NCBI GenBank assembly: GCA_035315685.1
Contig: DATFXR010000406.1
Span: 1 to 14,701 of the forward strand
Length of the DNA stretch: 14,701 bases
Reading direction: 5' to 3'
Source of the DNA: QHWK01 sp035315685
Lineage (GTDB): Bacteria > Acidobacteriota > Vicinamibacteria > Vicinamibacterales > CAVVIG01
Made by a program: the position numbers and the translations under genes
Shown here: one piece after another, positions 1 to 7,400 of the stretch
Layout of the letters: the number at the start of each line of letters is the position of its first letter
How positions within the stretch are numbered: position 1 is the stretch's first letter
The notes under the pieces: model-generated
The model's input: only the letters and a program-made list of their open reading frames with translations
What the model was told of the DNA's origin: nothing
Databases searched by the model: none

Positions 1-1
1 G

Positions 2-1606
2 TTCCGCATCGACAACGCCTACGAGATCAGCGAGTCGTATTCCTGGTTCGTCCCGAAGCTGGCAGGCGGGAACAACGACCTGAAGTTCGGCGGACAGTTC
101 ATCTACAGCAGCATCGAGCTGCCCGACCAGACCGACATGAACGGGCGGTTTGCCTTTGCCACCGACAAATCGTTCAACCGGAACGACCCGTTCACGTATC
201 CGGAGCGGTTGTTCGTCCGGGTGCCCGATGCCAGCGACATTCTCATGCCAACCGACGTGCTGGTGCTGTTCATGCAGGACAAGTGGCGCCGCAACAATCT
301 CACCCTGAATCTCGGCGTGCGCTACGACCTCGAGATCACGCCGCTGTCCAACTCGTTCAATCCGCTGTTCGCGAGCGGCGGACACGCGGTCGACAAGAAC
401 AACTTTGCGCCGCGCCTCGGCGTCACCTGGACGCCGGGCGGATCCACCAAGACCGTGCTGCGCGGCGGCTACGGCATCTTCTACGACAAGGTCACCTTGC
501 AGACGACGACGCCGTTCGTGTCGCAGGCCGTCTACAGCTCGTCGTTCACGGCGGCGTTCCCGACCAACGCCGTCGATCCGGGTCCGAGCCGCGGTCAGTT
601 GCCGACCGATCCGATGCTGGTGAATGGCCCGGTCGTCAACCGGGCGCTGCTCAATTCGCTGGTTCCGCCGGGCACGCTCGGCCGCAACACCGGCATCGTC
701 TACATGGACAATCCGGACCGCCTCGTCCCGAACACGCACCAGCTCTCGCTCGGCTACGAGCGGCAGCTGTCGGCGCAGATGGCGGCGACGGTCGACTACA
801 TTCACAGCTGGAATCGCGATCAGCTGATCACGTTCGATCTCAATCCCGGGTTGCGCGCCGACACGACGCGCAGCGGGCGCATCACCTACACGGATCTGTA
901 CGGGATCGCAGGACAACTCGGGATTTCTCCGTTCGTGAACCAGGTGCTGACGCGGACCAATGACGGCTCGTCGCAATTCGACGGCGTCAACGTCTCCGTC
1001 GAAAAGCGCTACAGCCGCAACTGGGCCGCCCGGATCTCGTACGCGGTTGGCTACGCGCGCGGCAACTCGGAGGCCGACCAGACCAACCAGAACAACTATC
1101 AGGTGCTCGGCGATCCGATGCTCTATCGCAACTTCGGACCGCTCAACGCCGATCGACGGCAGAACTTCGTGATCAGCGGCCGCGTCGAGATTCCGCGCAC
1201 GCACGGCCTGATGGTCAGCGGCGCGTCGCGCTACATGACCGGAACGCCGATGAACATGTTCAACTCGGCGGTCGACGCCGATCGAAACGGCCTGCTGTTC
1301 GACCTGCTGCCGGCGGGTACCTACTGCGGTCAGGGTCTGAATTCGATCTGCGTGGACAACGCCGGCGGCCGCAACGGCGGGCGTGGTCCGTCGTTCAAGC
1401 AGACCGACCTGAAATTCAGCTACCGGTTCCGGCCGCGCGGACAGACGCTGGAAACCAGCATGGAGCTGTACAACGTGTTCAACACGGCGAACTTCAGCAA
1501 TCCGACGTCGGATCAGCGCCTGTCGGACTTCCTCGTGCTGACGTCGCTCAGCGGCGGCAACGGCCAGCCGCGCGCGCTGCAGTTCAGCGTCCGCTTCGCT
1601 TTCTGA
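2..1606 (+). CDS. TonB-dependent receptor (Oar-like), C-terminal part
   Basis: The reading frame is open from the window edge, so the start, the N-terminal carboxypeptidase-regulatory-like domain and the plug lie upstream. What remains (about 534 codons) is outer-membrane beta-barrel: alternating short hydrophobic strands and polar loops, recurring phrases such as NLGVRYDLE, NFAPRLGVTW and LRGGYGIFYDK, and ELYNVFNTANF near the end. The protein finishes in FSVRFAF, a C-terminal Phe with alternating hydrophobics as expected for the BAM recognition signal. These phrases are typical of the very large Oar/TonB-dependent receptor family expanded in Acidobacteria. Role (family knowledge): TonB-energised uptake of an unknown ligand, probably oligosaccharide or peptide. 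The substrate cannot be read from this part. A strong hairpin follows four bases after the stop. Confidence 0.85.
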   Translation, partial: FRIDNAYEISESYSWFVPKLAGGNNDLKFGGQFIYSSIELPDQTDMNGRFAFATDKSFNRNDPFTYPERLFVRVPDASDILMPTDVLVLFMQDKWRRNNLTLNLGVRYDLEITPLSNSFNPLFASGGHAVDKNNFAPRLGVTWTPGGSTKTVLRGGYGIFYDKVTLQTTTPFVSQAVYSSSFTAAFPTNAVDPGPSRGQLPTDPMLVNGPVVNRALLNSLVPPGTLGRNTGIVYMDNPDRLVPNTHQLSLGYERQLSAQMAATVDYIHSWNRDQLITFDLNPGLRADTTRSGRITYTDLYGIAGQLGISPFVNQVLTRTNDGSSQFDGVNVSVEKRYSRNWAARISYAVGYARGNSEADQTNQNNYQVLGDPMLYRNFGPLNADRRQNFVISGRVEIPRTHGLMVSGASRYMTGTPMNMFNSAVDADRNGLLFDLLPAGTYCGQGLNSICVDNAGGRNGGRGPSFKQTDLKFSYRFRPRGQTLETSMELYNVFNTANFSNPTSDQRLSDFLVLTSLSGGNGQPRALQFSVRFAF

Positions 1607-1610
1607 ATGA

Positions 1611-1647
1611 TGCCGGCGGGGCGTCCTGCACGGGCGCCCCGCCGGCA
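1611..1647 (+). terminator. GC-rich hairpin after the receptor gene
   Basis: Perfect 13-bp inverted repeat: TGCCGGCGGGGCG at 1611-1623 and its complement at 1635-1647, with an 11-nt loop. It begins four bases after the receptor stop codon. There is no T-run, so it would be a tract-less terminator or an mRNA 3'-end stabiliser. The position supports a transcript end. Confidence 0.6.
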
Positions 1648-1651
1648 CGAG

Positions 1652-1672
1652 TGATGGCTGATGGCTGATGGC
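1652..1672. repeat. Three tandem copies of TGATGGC
   Basis: Three perfect consecutive 7-bp units in the receptor/TPR intergenic space. The unit sequence is unrelated to the heptamer tract that starts 48 bases later, but the period is the same. Confidence 0.7.
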
Positions 1673-1719
1673 TGGGAAATGGTAGATGTGGTCTCAGGCG
1701 TCGACTTCAGGCCAACCGC

Positions 1720-1792
1720 GAACCCGAACCCGAACCCGAACCCTGAACTCTGAACTCTGAACCCTGAACCCTGAACCCTGAACCCTGAACCC
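1720..1792. repeat. Hexamer/heptamer microsatellite, G-quadruplex-capable on minus strand
   Basis: Plus strand reads four GAACCC hexamers (1720-1743), two TGAACTC heptamers (1744-1757), then five TGAACCC heptamers (1758-1792). On the minus strand these are GGGTTC and GGGTTCA units, so G3 runs recur every 6 or 7 bases, the classic G3N3/G3N4 quadruplex pattern. The tract ends 21 bases before the start codon of the TPR gene. A related array lies at 8215-8334. Confidence 0.9.
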
Positions 1793-1801
1793 CGCCGGTG
1801 C

Positions 1802-1817
1802 TAGCATGCGCGCATGC
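1802..1817 (+). promoter_or_regulatory. Candidate -10 box and palindrome over the TPR gene start
   Basis: TAGCAT at 1802-1807 fits a TAnnnT -10 element and ends six bases before ATG 1814, which would make the transcript leaderless. There is no Shine-Dalgarno sequence. The perfect 14-bp palindrome GCATGCGCGCATGC (1804-1817) covers the start codon. A -35 would fall inside the TGAACCC tract, but no good match is present. Confidence 0.35.
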
Positions 1818-3256
1818 GGCCGCTGCTTCTTGCGTCCGTGCTCGTCGTTGCCGCCGGATCCGGAGTCGCCCTCGACGCGGGACGCGCTGAGCAGCCGCGC
1901 ACGCTGCGTGACGTAATCGTCACGCGCGCGCGCATCGATCGCTTCGCGAAGTGGCTGATCGCCGTCGATCAGCACGATCCGGGCGAGAAGGACGCGTTCC
2001 TGGAGGACATCGCGTCGTGGTCGGCCGACGACCTGCGTGCGCTCTGGGCGGACGCAAAGTTTCTGGCCGCGCTGATGCGCAACCTGGGTCTGAGCCGGCT
2101 TTCAATCCCGGACCAGCGCGGCCAAGTGGTGATCATCTACCCGCCAGTGCTGCTCCAACGGATGCGTGCGATGGCGTGTGCGGTGAGCGGCCGCCTGGCC
2201 AGCCGCGACTGCGTCGCGATCCACGCGCATCAGAACCTCGACGCCGATCTGAGCCCGCTCGCCATCGATGCCGCCGCCGATCGTGATCGCACCGGGGAGG
2301 ACAACTTCATCCTGCGGCGCGCGGCGCTCCTTCATGCCGACGTCGAAATCATCGAGCGTCCGGACCTCGCCTACCGCGAGCCGTCGGCGGGCCGGCCGCT
2401 GCCGGGCCCGCAGCAGTTGCGAGTGGACACGACCGACGGCGTGTCATTGAACGTCCACGAAGTCGGCGTGCACTGGGAGATCGCGCGCACGCTGCTCGAG
2501 CTGATCAAACCGAAGGACGCCGACCGGCCGCAGCCGGGCCGCGACCGGATGGTACGCGACTGGTATCGCGCGACAACGGTGTGGATGCAGCACGTCGAGA
2601 GCCACGATACCAAACACATCGATCGAGGGCGCGACCTCTTTCCAGGCGATCCCGATCTCCTGTTCCTGTCCGGTACGCTGCATGAGGTCTATGCGACGCC
2701 AGAGATCCAGGCGGCCTTGCGCACTGTCACGATGCCGACGGGATACTCGATGGCGATCGCGTCGACTCGGGCCGAGCTGAAGCAGGCGGAAGGGTTTTTC
2801 CGCCGCGCGGTGGAGCACGCCCCGGAAATGGCGGAAGCGCACCTTCGCCTCGGACGCGTCCTCGGCCTGCAGGGCCGTCACGCCGACGCGATCGTCGAGC
2901 TCCAGCAGGCGCTCGGGCTTCTCGACGACGAGGAGCTGTGTTATGACGGCGAGCTGTTCGTCGGCGCGGAAGAGGAGGCGCTCGGCCGGTACGACGAGGC
3001 AGCCGGGTTGTACGAACAGGCGGCGGCCCGCTACCCGGGCGCGCAGTCGCCGCTCATCGCGCTCAGTCAGCTCGCGCGCCGCCGCGGCGATCGCGCGGGC
3101 GCCCTCGCCGCGATGGAACGCGTGTACGCACTGCCACCGATCGGCGACGAGGCGCGCCAGGACCCATGGTGGGTGTACAAGATCGCGCAGGCGCGAAGCG
3201 CCGACACGCTGCTCGACGCACTGCGCGCGCCCTTCCGGCGGAGTAGCGCGCAATGA
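1814..3256 (+). CDS. Secreted TPR-repeat protein
   Basis: 480 aa starting with a signal peptide (hydrophobic stretch at about residues 4-20, then a region rich in small residues up to about 26), so it is probably periplasmic. The N-terminal 300 residues are alpha-helical-looking and not recognised. From about residue 321 to 440 there are tetratricopeptide-like helical pairs (FFRRAVEHAPEMAEAHLRLG, then a pair starting AGLYEQAAARYPGA, then ALAAMERVYALPP), followed by a DPWWVY motif at 450-455. TPRs are protein-interaction scaffolds; no catalytic motif is visible. It precedes the VWA-domain gene on the same strand, and TPR/VWA pairs are common in Acidobacteria, so a shared envelope function is plausible but inferred. 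ATG 1814 was chosen because it directly precedes the signal peptide; a long antisense frame here is a GC-rich shadow. Confidence 0.8.
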   Translation: MRPLLLASVLVVAAGSGVALDAGRAEQPRTLRDVIVTRARIDRFAKWLIAVDQHDPGEKDAFLEDIASWSADDLRALWADAKFLAALMRNLGLSRLSIPDQRGQVVIIYPPVLLQRMRAMACAVSGRLASRDCVAIHAHQNLDADLSPLAIDAAADRDRTGEDNFILRRAALLHADVEIIERPDLAYREPSAGRPLPGPQQLRVDTTDGVSLNVHEVGVHWEIARTLLELIKPKDADRPQPGRDRMVRDWYRATTVWMQHVESHDTKHIDRGRDLFPGDPDLLFLSGTLHEVYATPEIQAALRTVTMPTGYSMAIASTRAELKQAEGFFRRAVEHAPEMAEAHLRLGRVLGLQGRHADAIVELQQALGLLDDEELCYDGELFVGAEEEALGRYDEAAGLYEQAAARYPGAQSPLIALSQLARRRGDRAGALAAMERVYALPPIGDEARQDPWWVYKIAQARSADTLLDALRAPFRRSSAQ

Positions 3257-3268
3257 TCGGTGCGCGCA

Positions 3269-3504
3269 CCTGACAAGGAGCACAAAGGACAACAAAGGAA
3301 GGCGTGCGGAGAACGAAGAAAAATGCCGAAAGAGCGGAGAAGGCAGGGGAGCCGACCGAGACGATGGCACGACTGACAGCCGCGCGATTCGTAGTGACGG
3401 CAACCGTATTGATTACGTCGGTATCCTCTTCCTTTGTGTGCTCTGTTGTCCTTCCGACCTTGCCAAGCGCAGCCGCCTATGTTGCCCTTCCAACCTTGTC
3501 AGGC
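3269..3504. repeat. Inverted-repeat element spanning the VWA gene start
   Basis: Left arm at 3269-3301 begins CCTGACAAGG and contains AAGGACAAC and AAAGGAAG. The same words appear inverted on the right: complements of AAAGGAAG and AAGGACAAC at 3428-3454, a CAAGG copy at about 3457-3463, and a perfect 10-bp complement of CCTGACAAGG at 3494-3503. The right side also holds a 19-bp direct repeat (3450-3468 and 3486-3504, 16 of 19 identical). The low-complexity ACAAAGGA words resemble short intergenic repeats seen in several bacterial phyla. The element covers the intergenic gap and about the first 47 codons of the VWA gene. Confidence 0.6.
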
Positions 3505-4320
3505 ACGGCCGGCGAAGCAGCCGCGCAACAGCCCGCGTTCTCGACCCGAGTGGAATCGGTCCGCGTCGACGTGCTCGTGATCGACAACGGCCGGCCGATT
3601 CTCGGCCTCGGGCCGGCGGACTTCGAGATCGTCGACAACGGTGTGCCGCAGCAGGTCGATCTCGTCAGCTTCGAGAACATCCCGCTGAACGTCGTGCTCG
3701 CGCTCGACATGAGCGACAGCGTCGCGGGCGAGCGGCTCGAGCAGTTGCAGGATGCCGGGCGTGGCGTGCTCGGCGGCCTGACGAAAGGCGATCAGGCGGC
3801 CGTCGTCACGTTCAGCAACGCCGTGACGCGTGCGGCGCCGCTGACGGCTGACCTCTCGATCGCGCGCGATGCGCTGGAGCGGGCGACCGGCACCGGGATG
3901 ACGTCGCTCGCCGACGGCATCTACGCGGCGATGATGATCGGCGAAGCCGATGCCGGCCGCGCTCTCGTGATGGCGTTCAGCGACGGCCTCGACACGTCGA
4001 GCTGGCTCACCGACGATCGCGTCCTCGACTCGGCGAAGCGCGGCGACGCGGTGGTCTACTCGGTGGGCGTCGGCGACGGCGGCAACTCGTCGTTCCTGCG
4101 AGAGCTCACGTCGCTCACCGGCGGTACGGCGTACAAGATCGATTCGACGCGGGATCTGCGCGCCACGTTCCTGCGCATCCTCGACGAGTTCCGGCACCGC
4201 TATCTCGTGAGCTACACGCCGCGCGGCGTTTCGCGAGACGGCTGGCATCGGCTCGACGTCCGCGTGAAGAACCGCCGCGCGACGATCAAGGCGCGTCCGG
4301 GATATCTCGCCGGCAGCTGA
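3364..4320 (+). CDS. Secreted VWFA-related domain protein
   Basis: 318 aa from ATG 3364. The N-terminus is a signal sequence (hydrophobic stretch at about residues 8-30, with a plausible cleavage site before QQPAF). The next segment (VRVDVLVIDNGRPILGL, then DFEIVDNGVPQQV) is the beta-sandwich that precedes the VWA fold in VWFA-related acidobacterial proteins. The VWA domain has a complete metal-ion-dependent adhesion site: D115-x-S117-x-S119, T180 and D207. It ends in the family-typical YLVSYTP and ARPGYL. Role: metal-dependent protein adhesion in the periplasm or at the surface; partner unknown. A GTG start at 3304 would add 20 charged residues; ATG 3364 gives a cleaner signal peptide and has AGGGGAG 12 bases upstream. 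The signal peptide is encoded by the inverted-repeat element. It ends 15 bases from the convergent SGNH gene. Confidence 0.85.
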   Translation: MARLTAARFVVTATVLITSVSSSFVCSVVLPTLPSAAAYVALPTLSGTAGEAAAQQPAFSTRVESVRVDVLVIDNGRPILGLGPADFEIVDNGVPQQVDLVSFENIPLNVVLALDMSDSVAGERLEQLQDAGRGVLGGLTKGDQAAVVTFSNAVTRAAPLTADLSIARDALERATGTGMTSLADGIYAAMMIGEADAGRALVMAFSDGLDTSSWLTDDRVLDSAKRGDAVVYSVGVGDGGNSSFLRELTSLTGGTAYKIDSTRDLRATFLRILDEFRHRYLVSYTPRGVSRDGWHRLDVRVKNRRATIKARPGYLAGS

Positions 4321-4335
4321 CCAGGAGCCTTTTCC

Positions 4336-5511
4336 TCAGGTCCCGCGCAGGCGCGTGGCGATCGCGGCGGCGATGACCTGTGCCGCTCGCGCGTCCGGAT
4401 GTCGATCGAACGGCACGTGCCATTCGGGATCGATCTCGATGAACGCGTACGGGACGCCGCTTTTGTCGAGAATCCGATGACGCAGGTCCGCTTCGGGTGG
4501 CGATTCCGGTCCAATCTGCGGAACCAGAATCAGCGTCGTGGCGCCGCGTGTCTCCGCCAGCGCAGCGGTCGCGCGGAGCACCTCGCCCGTCATCGTCACG
4601 CCATCGTCCACGGTTTTGTCCCGGCGAAATGGCACGAGGAGCGCCGTCAGCGCGCCGAGACGCGACGGCGGATTCGCGGGCAGCCACCGCAAGCCTGGTC
4701 CGAGATGCGGCCGATCGTCGTCGAGGTTGCGTCCGAACAACGTGGTCATGAAGAGGGTCACGACGGCAATGGGCCGGCGAAACCGCGGCAACTCTCGTTC
4801 GAGGTGCAAGTACGCCTGATCGCTGCTGTAGCCGTGGACTGCCAGGTTCGCGCTCTGAACCTGGATCAGCGCGCCGACGCGCGCCGGCACTGAGTCGTCC
4901 CACGTCAGGCCGTCACCGAACATCACCGATTCGCCGGCGAACAGAATCGTCGGACGCGCAAAGTCAACTGGATCCTCGAGCGTGCGCACCCGATATCCGT
5001 TGCCATCGACCGCATAGTCGATCGTGTGTCCGTCGACGACGACGTGACCGACGCGCGACGGCGTGAGCACCCATCCGAGTCGAGCGTCCGGCTGCCGTCG
5101 CGGCTCGTCGTTTGCGACCAGCCAGCCGAGCGAGCGCGGCGGTGCCCACCGCAGAACGAACTCGCCGACACCGAACGCGGCCACGATGGCGGCGGCGATC
5201 GAGACCGCACGGCCAGGTGTCCGCGTGAGCAATCGTCCGAGGTGGCGGGCGGCGGCGATCAGCGCGACGCCGACGGCAGCGATCCCCATCCGGACGATTG
5301 TTTCCGCGCGCACGTACCAGGCGCGCGGCACGAAGAACGACGGCAGGAAGTGCCGGTCGAGCCAGCGCTGGTTGGCGGCAATCGCTCCCGCGACGAGTGC
5401 CACGCCGAGCGCCGTCACGGCAAGCTGAACTGGTGTGTATGGACGTGCGCGTCCTTCCGGCCGACGAGCAGACACACCACGCATCGTATCTACGCGCCGC
5501 TCGGGCGTCAC
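4336..5511 (-). CDS. Membrane-anchored SGNH/GDSL-like hydrolase
   Basis: 391 aa from GTG 5511. Three hydrophobic segments (about 27-46, 72-88 and 102-121) precede a C-terminal SGNH-like domain. Block I reads TILFAGESVMFGDG, with G193-E194-S195 in place of GDS, so S195 is the likely nucleophile. NLAVHGYSSDQAYL resembles block III. D369-R-H371-P near the end is the block V Asp/His pair. Family role: carbohydrate-ester or O-acetyl hydrolysis or transfer, here probably on the outer face of the inner membrane; substrate unknown. The start is uncertain: ATG 5484 is an in-frame alternative and neither has a Shine-Dalgarno sequence. A TAGATAC box lies just before ATG 5484. Convergent with the VWA gene, with no terminator visible in the 15-bp gap. 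Confidence 0.75.
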   Translation of the reverse strand: MTPERRVDTMRGVSARRPEGRARPYTPVQLAVTALGVALVAGAIAANQRWLDRHFLPSFFVPRAWYVRAETIVRMGIAAVGVALIAAARHLGRLLTRTPGRAVSIAAAIVAAFGVGEFVLRWAPPRSLGWLVANDEPRRQPDARLGWVLTPSRVGHVVVDGHTIDYAVDGNGYRVRTLEDPVDFARPTILFAGESVMFGDGLTWDDSVPARVGALIQVQSANLAVHGYSSDQAYLHLERELPRFRRPIAVVTLFMTTLFGRNLDDDRPHLGPGLRWLPANPPSRLGALTALLVPFRRDKTVDDGVTMTGEVLRATAALAETRGATTLILVPQIGPESPPEADLRHRILDKSGVPYAFIEIDPEWHVPFDRHPDARAAQVIAAAIATRLRGT

Positions 5512-5630
5512 TACAGCGGGCAGCGCTTGTGGCCGCCGTCAGCCGGGAGACCGGGTGATGTTCGCCTCACAGGGTCAGGACGTTGATTCAGCCGAGGCAG
5601 ACGCTCGGCGCTCAACCAGAAAGGTACCGC

Positions 5631-5856
5631 ATGCAGGCGCAGGGGTCGGCGACCGTGCACGAAGCTCCGGCCGCCCGGGCCATTCGAACAACCGTCAGCC
5701 ATCGCGGATGATGACGTTGTTCTTCAGAACTTCTATCTGCAATATGTCATCAACCGCTACATCGCGCGCGAGCAGCCTTCAGCCGCCTGGCGGCGATCGC
5801 GATCCGTCTCGGTGGCCGCCACTCACTCTGCGAGCGCGAATACGAACAGGGCGTGA
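5631..5856 (+). pseudogene. Small frameshifted reading frame of unknown function
   Basis: ATG 5631 has AAAGG six bases upstream and opens a 26-codon frame (MQAQGSATVHEAPAARAIRT...) ending at TGA 5709-5711. In the +1 frame, directly across that stop, a protein-like stretch follows (DDDVVLQNFYLQYVINRYIA), running to TGA 5854-5856 and overlapping the 3' end of the convergent quinoprotein gene. The second part is less GC-biased at third positions than its neighbours. It could be a small gene broken by a 1-bp insertion, a programmed +1 shift at GGA-TGA, or chance. I do not recognise the product. The rest of 5512-5822 shows nothing further that I can support. Confidence 0.3.
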
Positions 5857-7400
5857 CCTCCGGCGACCGCGACATGCTGTTTGCCGGAGGCCAGAAACGA
5901 CATCGGACCTGAACGAATCGCACCGCCAGTTTGAAACTGCCATAGCGGCTTGCCGCTCTTCGCGTCGAGCGCGAAGAAGTTGCCCTCGTTCGATCCGCTG
6001 AACACCAGTCCGCCTGCGGTCGACAACACTCCGGCCCAGGTCGGCGTCGGGAGCTTGAAGTCCCACGCCTGCCTGCCGGTCTTCACGTCGATCGCGCGGA
6101 CGGCGCCCCACGATTCTTCGTCGAGACGCTTCTCGCTGCCACCGGTGTAATAGGTGCCGGGTTTGTACTCGGCGCCGGTCTTGAAGTAGATCGACCCCAT
6201 CTCGCGCACGGGCACGTAGAGCATGTCGGTCAACGGGCTGTACGACGGGCTCGCCCAGTTCGTCGAGCCCTGCAGGCTCGGATAGACGAGCGTGCCCTTC
6301 TCTGACGGCTCCATGTTCGGAATCGCGATCGGCCGTCCCTTGTCGTCGAGGCCTCTTGCCCACGTCTGCTTCGCGTACGGCGTGCCGTAGAGGAACTCGC
6401 CGGTCTTGCGATCGAGCGCGTAGAAGAAGCCGTTGCGATTCGCGGTGATGACCGCCGCGCGCTTCTGTCCGCGAATCTCGGTGTCGACGAGGATCGGAAT
6501 CTGATTCGCGTCCCAGTCGTGCACGTCGTGCGGCGTGAACTGGAAATGCCAGCGCGGCTTGCCGGTGTCGACGTCGATCGCGACGAGCGACGAGGTGTAG
6601 AGGTTGTCGCCCGTGCGGGTGTCGCCGTTCCAGTCCGGACCGGGATTGCCGGTGCCCCAGTAGAGCAGCTTCAGCGCCGGATCGTAGGAGCCGGTGAGCC
6701 ACGTCGCACCGCCGCCGTGCACCCAGCTGTCGCCCGGCCACGATTCGCTGCCGGGTTCACCCGGCGACGGAATCGTCCAGAATCGCCACGCCGGCCTGCC
6801 GGTCTTCGCGTCGTAGGCATCGAGGAACCCCCGAATGCCCGCTTCGCCGCCGCTGATGCCGACGATGACCTTGTCGTCGACGACGAGCGGCGCTGCGGTG
6901 ATGGCGTGGCCCGTCGGGTTCTCGCCGACGTGCACCGACCAGCGCTCGACGCCGGAGCGCGCGTCGAGCGCGACGAGATAGCCGTCGAGCGTGCCGACGT
7001 AGACCATGTTCTCGCGAACCGCCACGCCGCGGTTCACGCGCGGGAATCCGAGGTTGAGGACGCTCGCGGCGATCGGCCGCGTCCATTCCCACAACGCCTT
7101 TCCGCTCCGCAAATCGAGCGCCGCAACCATCGTTGGCCCCGACGTGACGAACATCAGGTCGTTGACGACGAGCGGCGTCGATTCCACCGAGCCGGTGCCC
7201 GGCGGTTGATAGACCCAGACCGGTCGCAGCGCCGCGACGTTAGCCGGCGTCAGTTGGGTGAGCGGCGAATGTCGATGCGAGCTGTACGAGCCAGAGTACA
7301 TCAGCCACTGCCCGTCCTGCGCGCCGAGCGTGATCGAGGCTGCGATGATGAAAAGAAAACGTAGCGCGAAAATTCGAGCCGAGCGTCCCGCTGCTTTCAT
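5823..7400 (-). CDS. PQQ-dependent (alcohol) dehydrogenase-like quinoprotein
   Basis: 525 aa, signal peptide at about 1-27, then an eight-bladed quinoprotein propeller with repeated tryptophan-docking phrases (ALDARSGVERW, AYDAKTGRPAWRF, AIDVDTGKPRWHF, ALDAKSGKPLW). Residues aligning with the metal/PQQ site of methanol dehydrogenases are present: E186 in GGEAG, N252 in GTGNPGP, and D295-W-D297 in TPHDVHDWD. The second aspartate is the lanthanide-type hallmark of XoxF. There is no cysteine anywhere, so the vicinal disulfide of classic methanol dehydrogenases is absent. No heme motif is present. Expected role: periplasmic oxidation of an alcohol or sugar, electrons passing to cytochrome c. Start ATG 7400 has GAGGTG upstream and overlaps the cytochrome stop by ATGA, so the genes are translationally coupled. 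A longer in-frame extension over the cytochrome gene was discarded. Some acidobacterial relatives may not bind PQQ, so cofactor use is inferred. Confidence 0.88.
   Translation of the reverse strand: MKAAGRSARIFALRFLFIIAASITLGAQDGQWLMYSGSYSSHRHSPLTQLTPANVAALRPVWVYQPPGTGSVESTPLVVNDLMFVTSGPTMVAALDLRSGKALWEWTRPIAASVLNLGFPRVNRGVAVRENMVYVGTLDGYLVALDARSGVERWSVHVGENPTGHAITAAPLVVDDKVIVGISGGEAGIRGFLDAYDAKTGRPAWRFWTIPSPGEPGSESWPGDSWVHGGGATWLTGSYDPALKLLYWGTGNPGPDWNGDTRTGDNLYTSSLVAIDVDTGKPRWHFQFTPHDVHDWDANQIPILVDTEIRGQKRAAVITANRNGFFYALDRKTGEFLYGTPYAKQTWARGLDDKGRPIAIPNMEPSEKGTLVYPSLQGSTNWASPSYSPLTDMLYVPVREMGSIYFKTGAEYKPGTYYTGGSEKRLDEESWGAVRAIDVKTGRQAWDFKLPTPTWAGVLSTAGGLVFSGSNEGNFFALDAKSGKPLWQFQTGGAIRSGPMSFLASGKQHVAVAGGHALFVFALAE

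Noticed and set aside
1720..1792. CRISPR array
   Set aside because: Units are 6-7 bp with no spacers, and no cas genes are nearby; this is a simple tandem repeat.
2444..3403. 319-aa minus-strand open frame opposite the TPR gene
   Set aside because: Arginine/alanine-rich with no domain; it is the antisense shadow of a GC-rich gene that has a signal peptide and TPRs on the plus strand.
3499..4248. 249-aa minus-strand open frame opposite the VWA gene
   Set aside because: Antisense shadow; the plus strand has an intact MIDAS site and family-typical ends.
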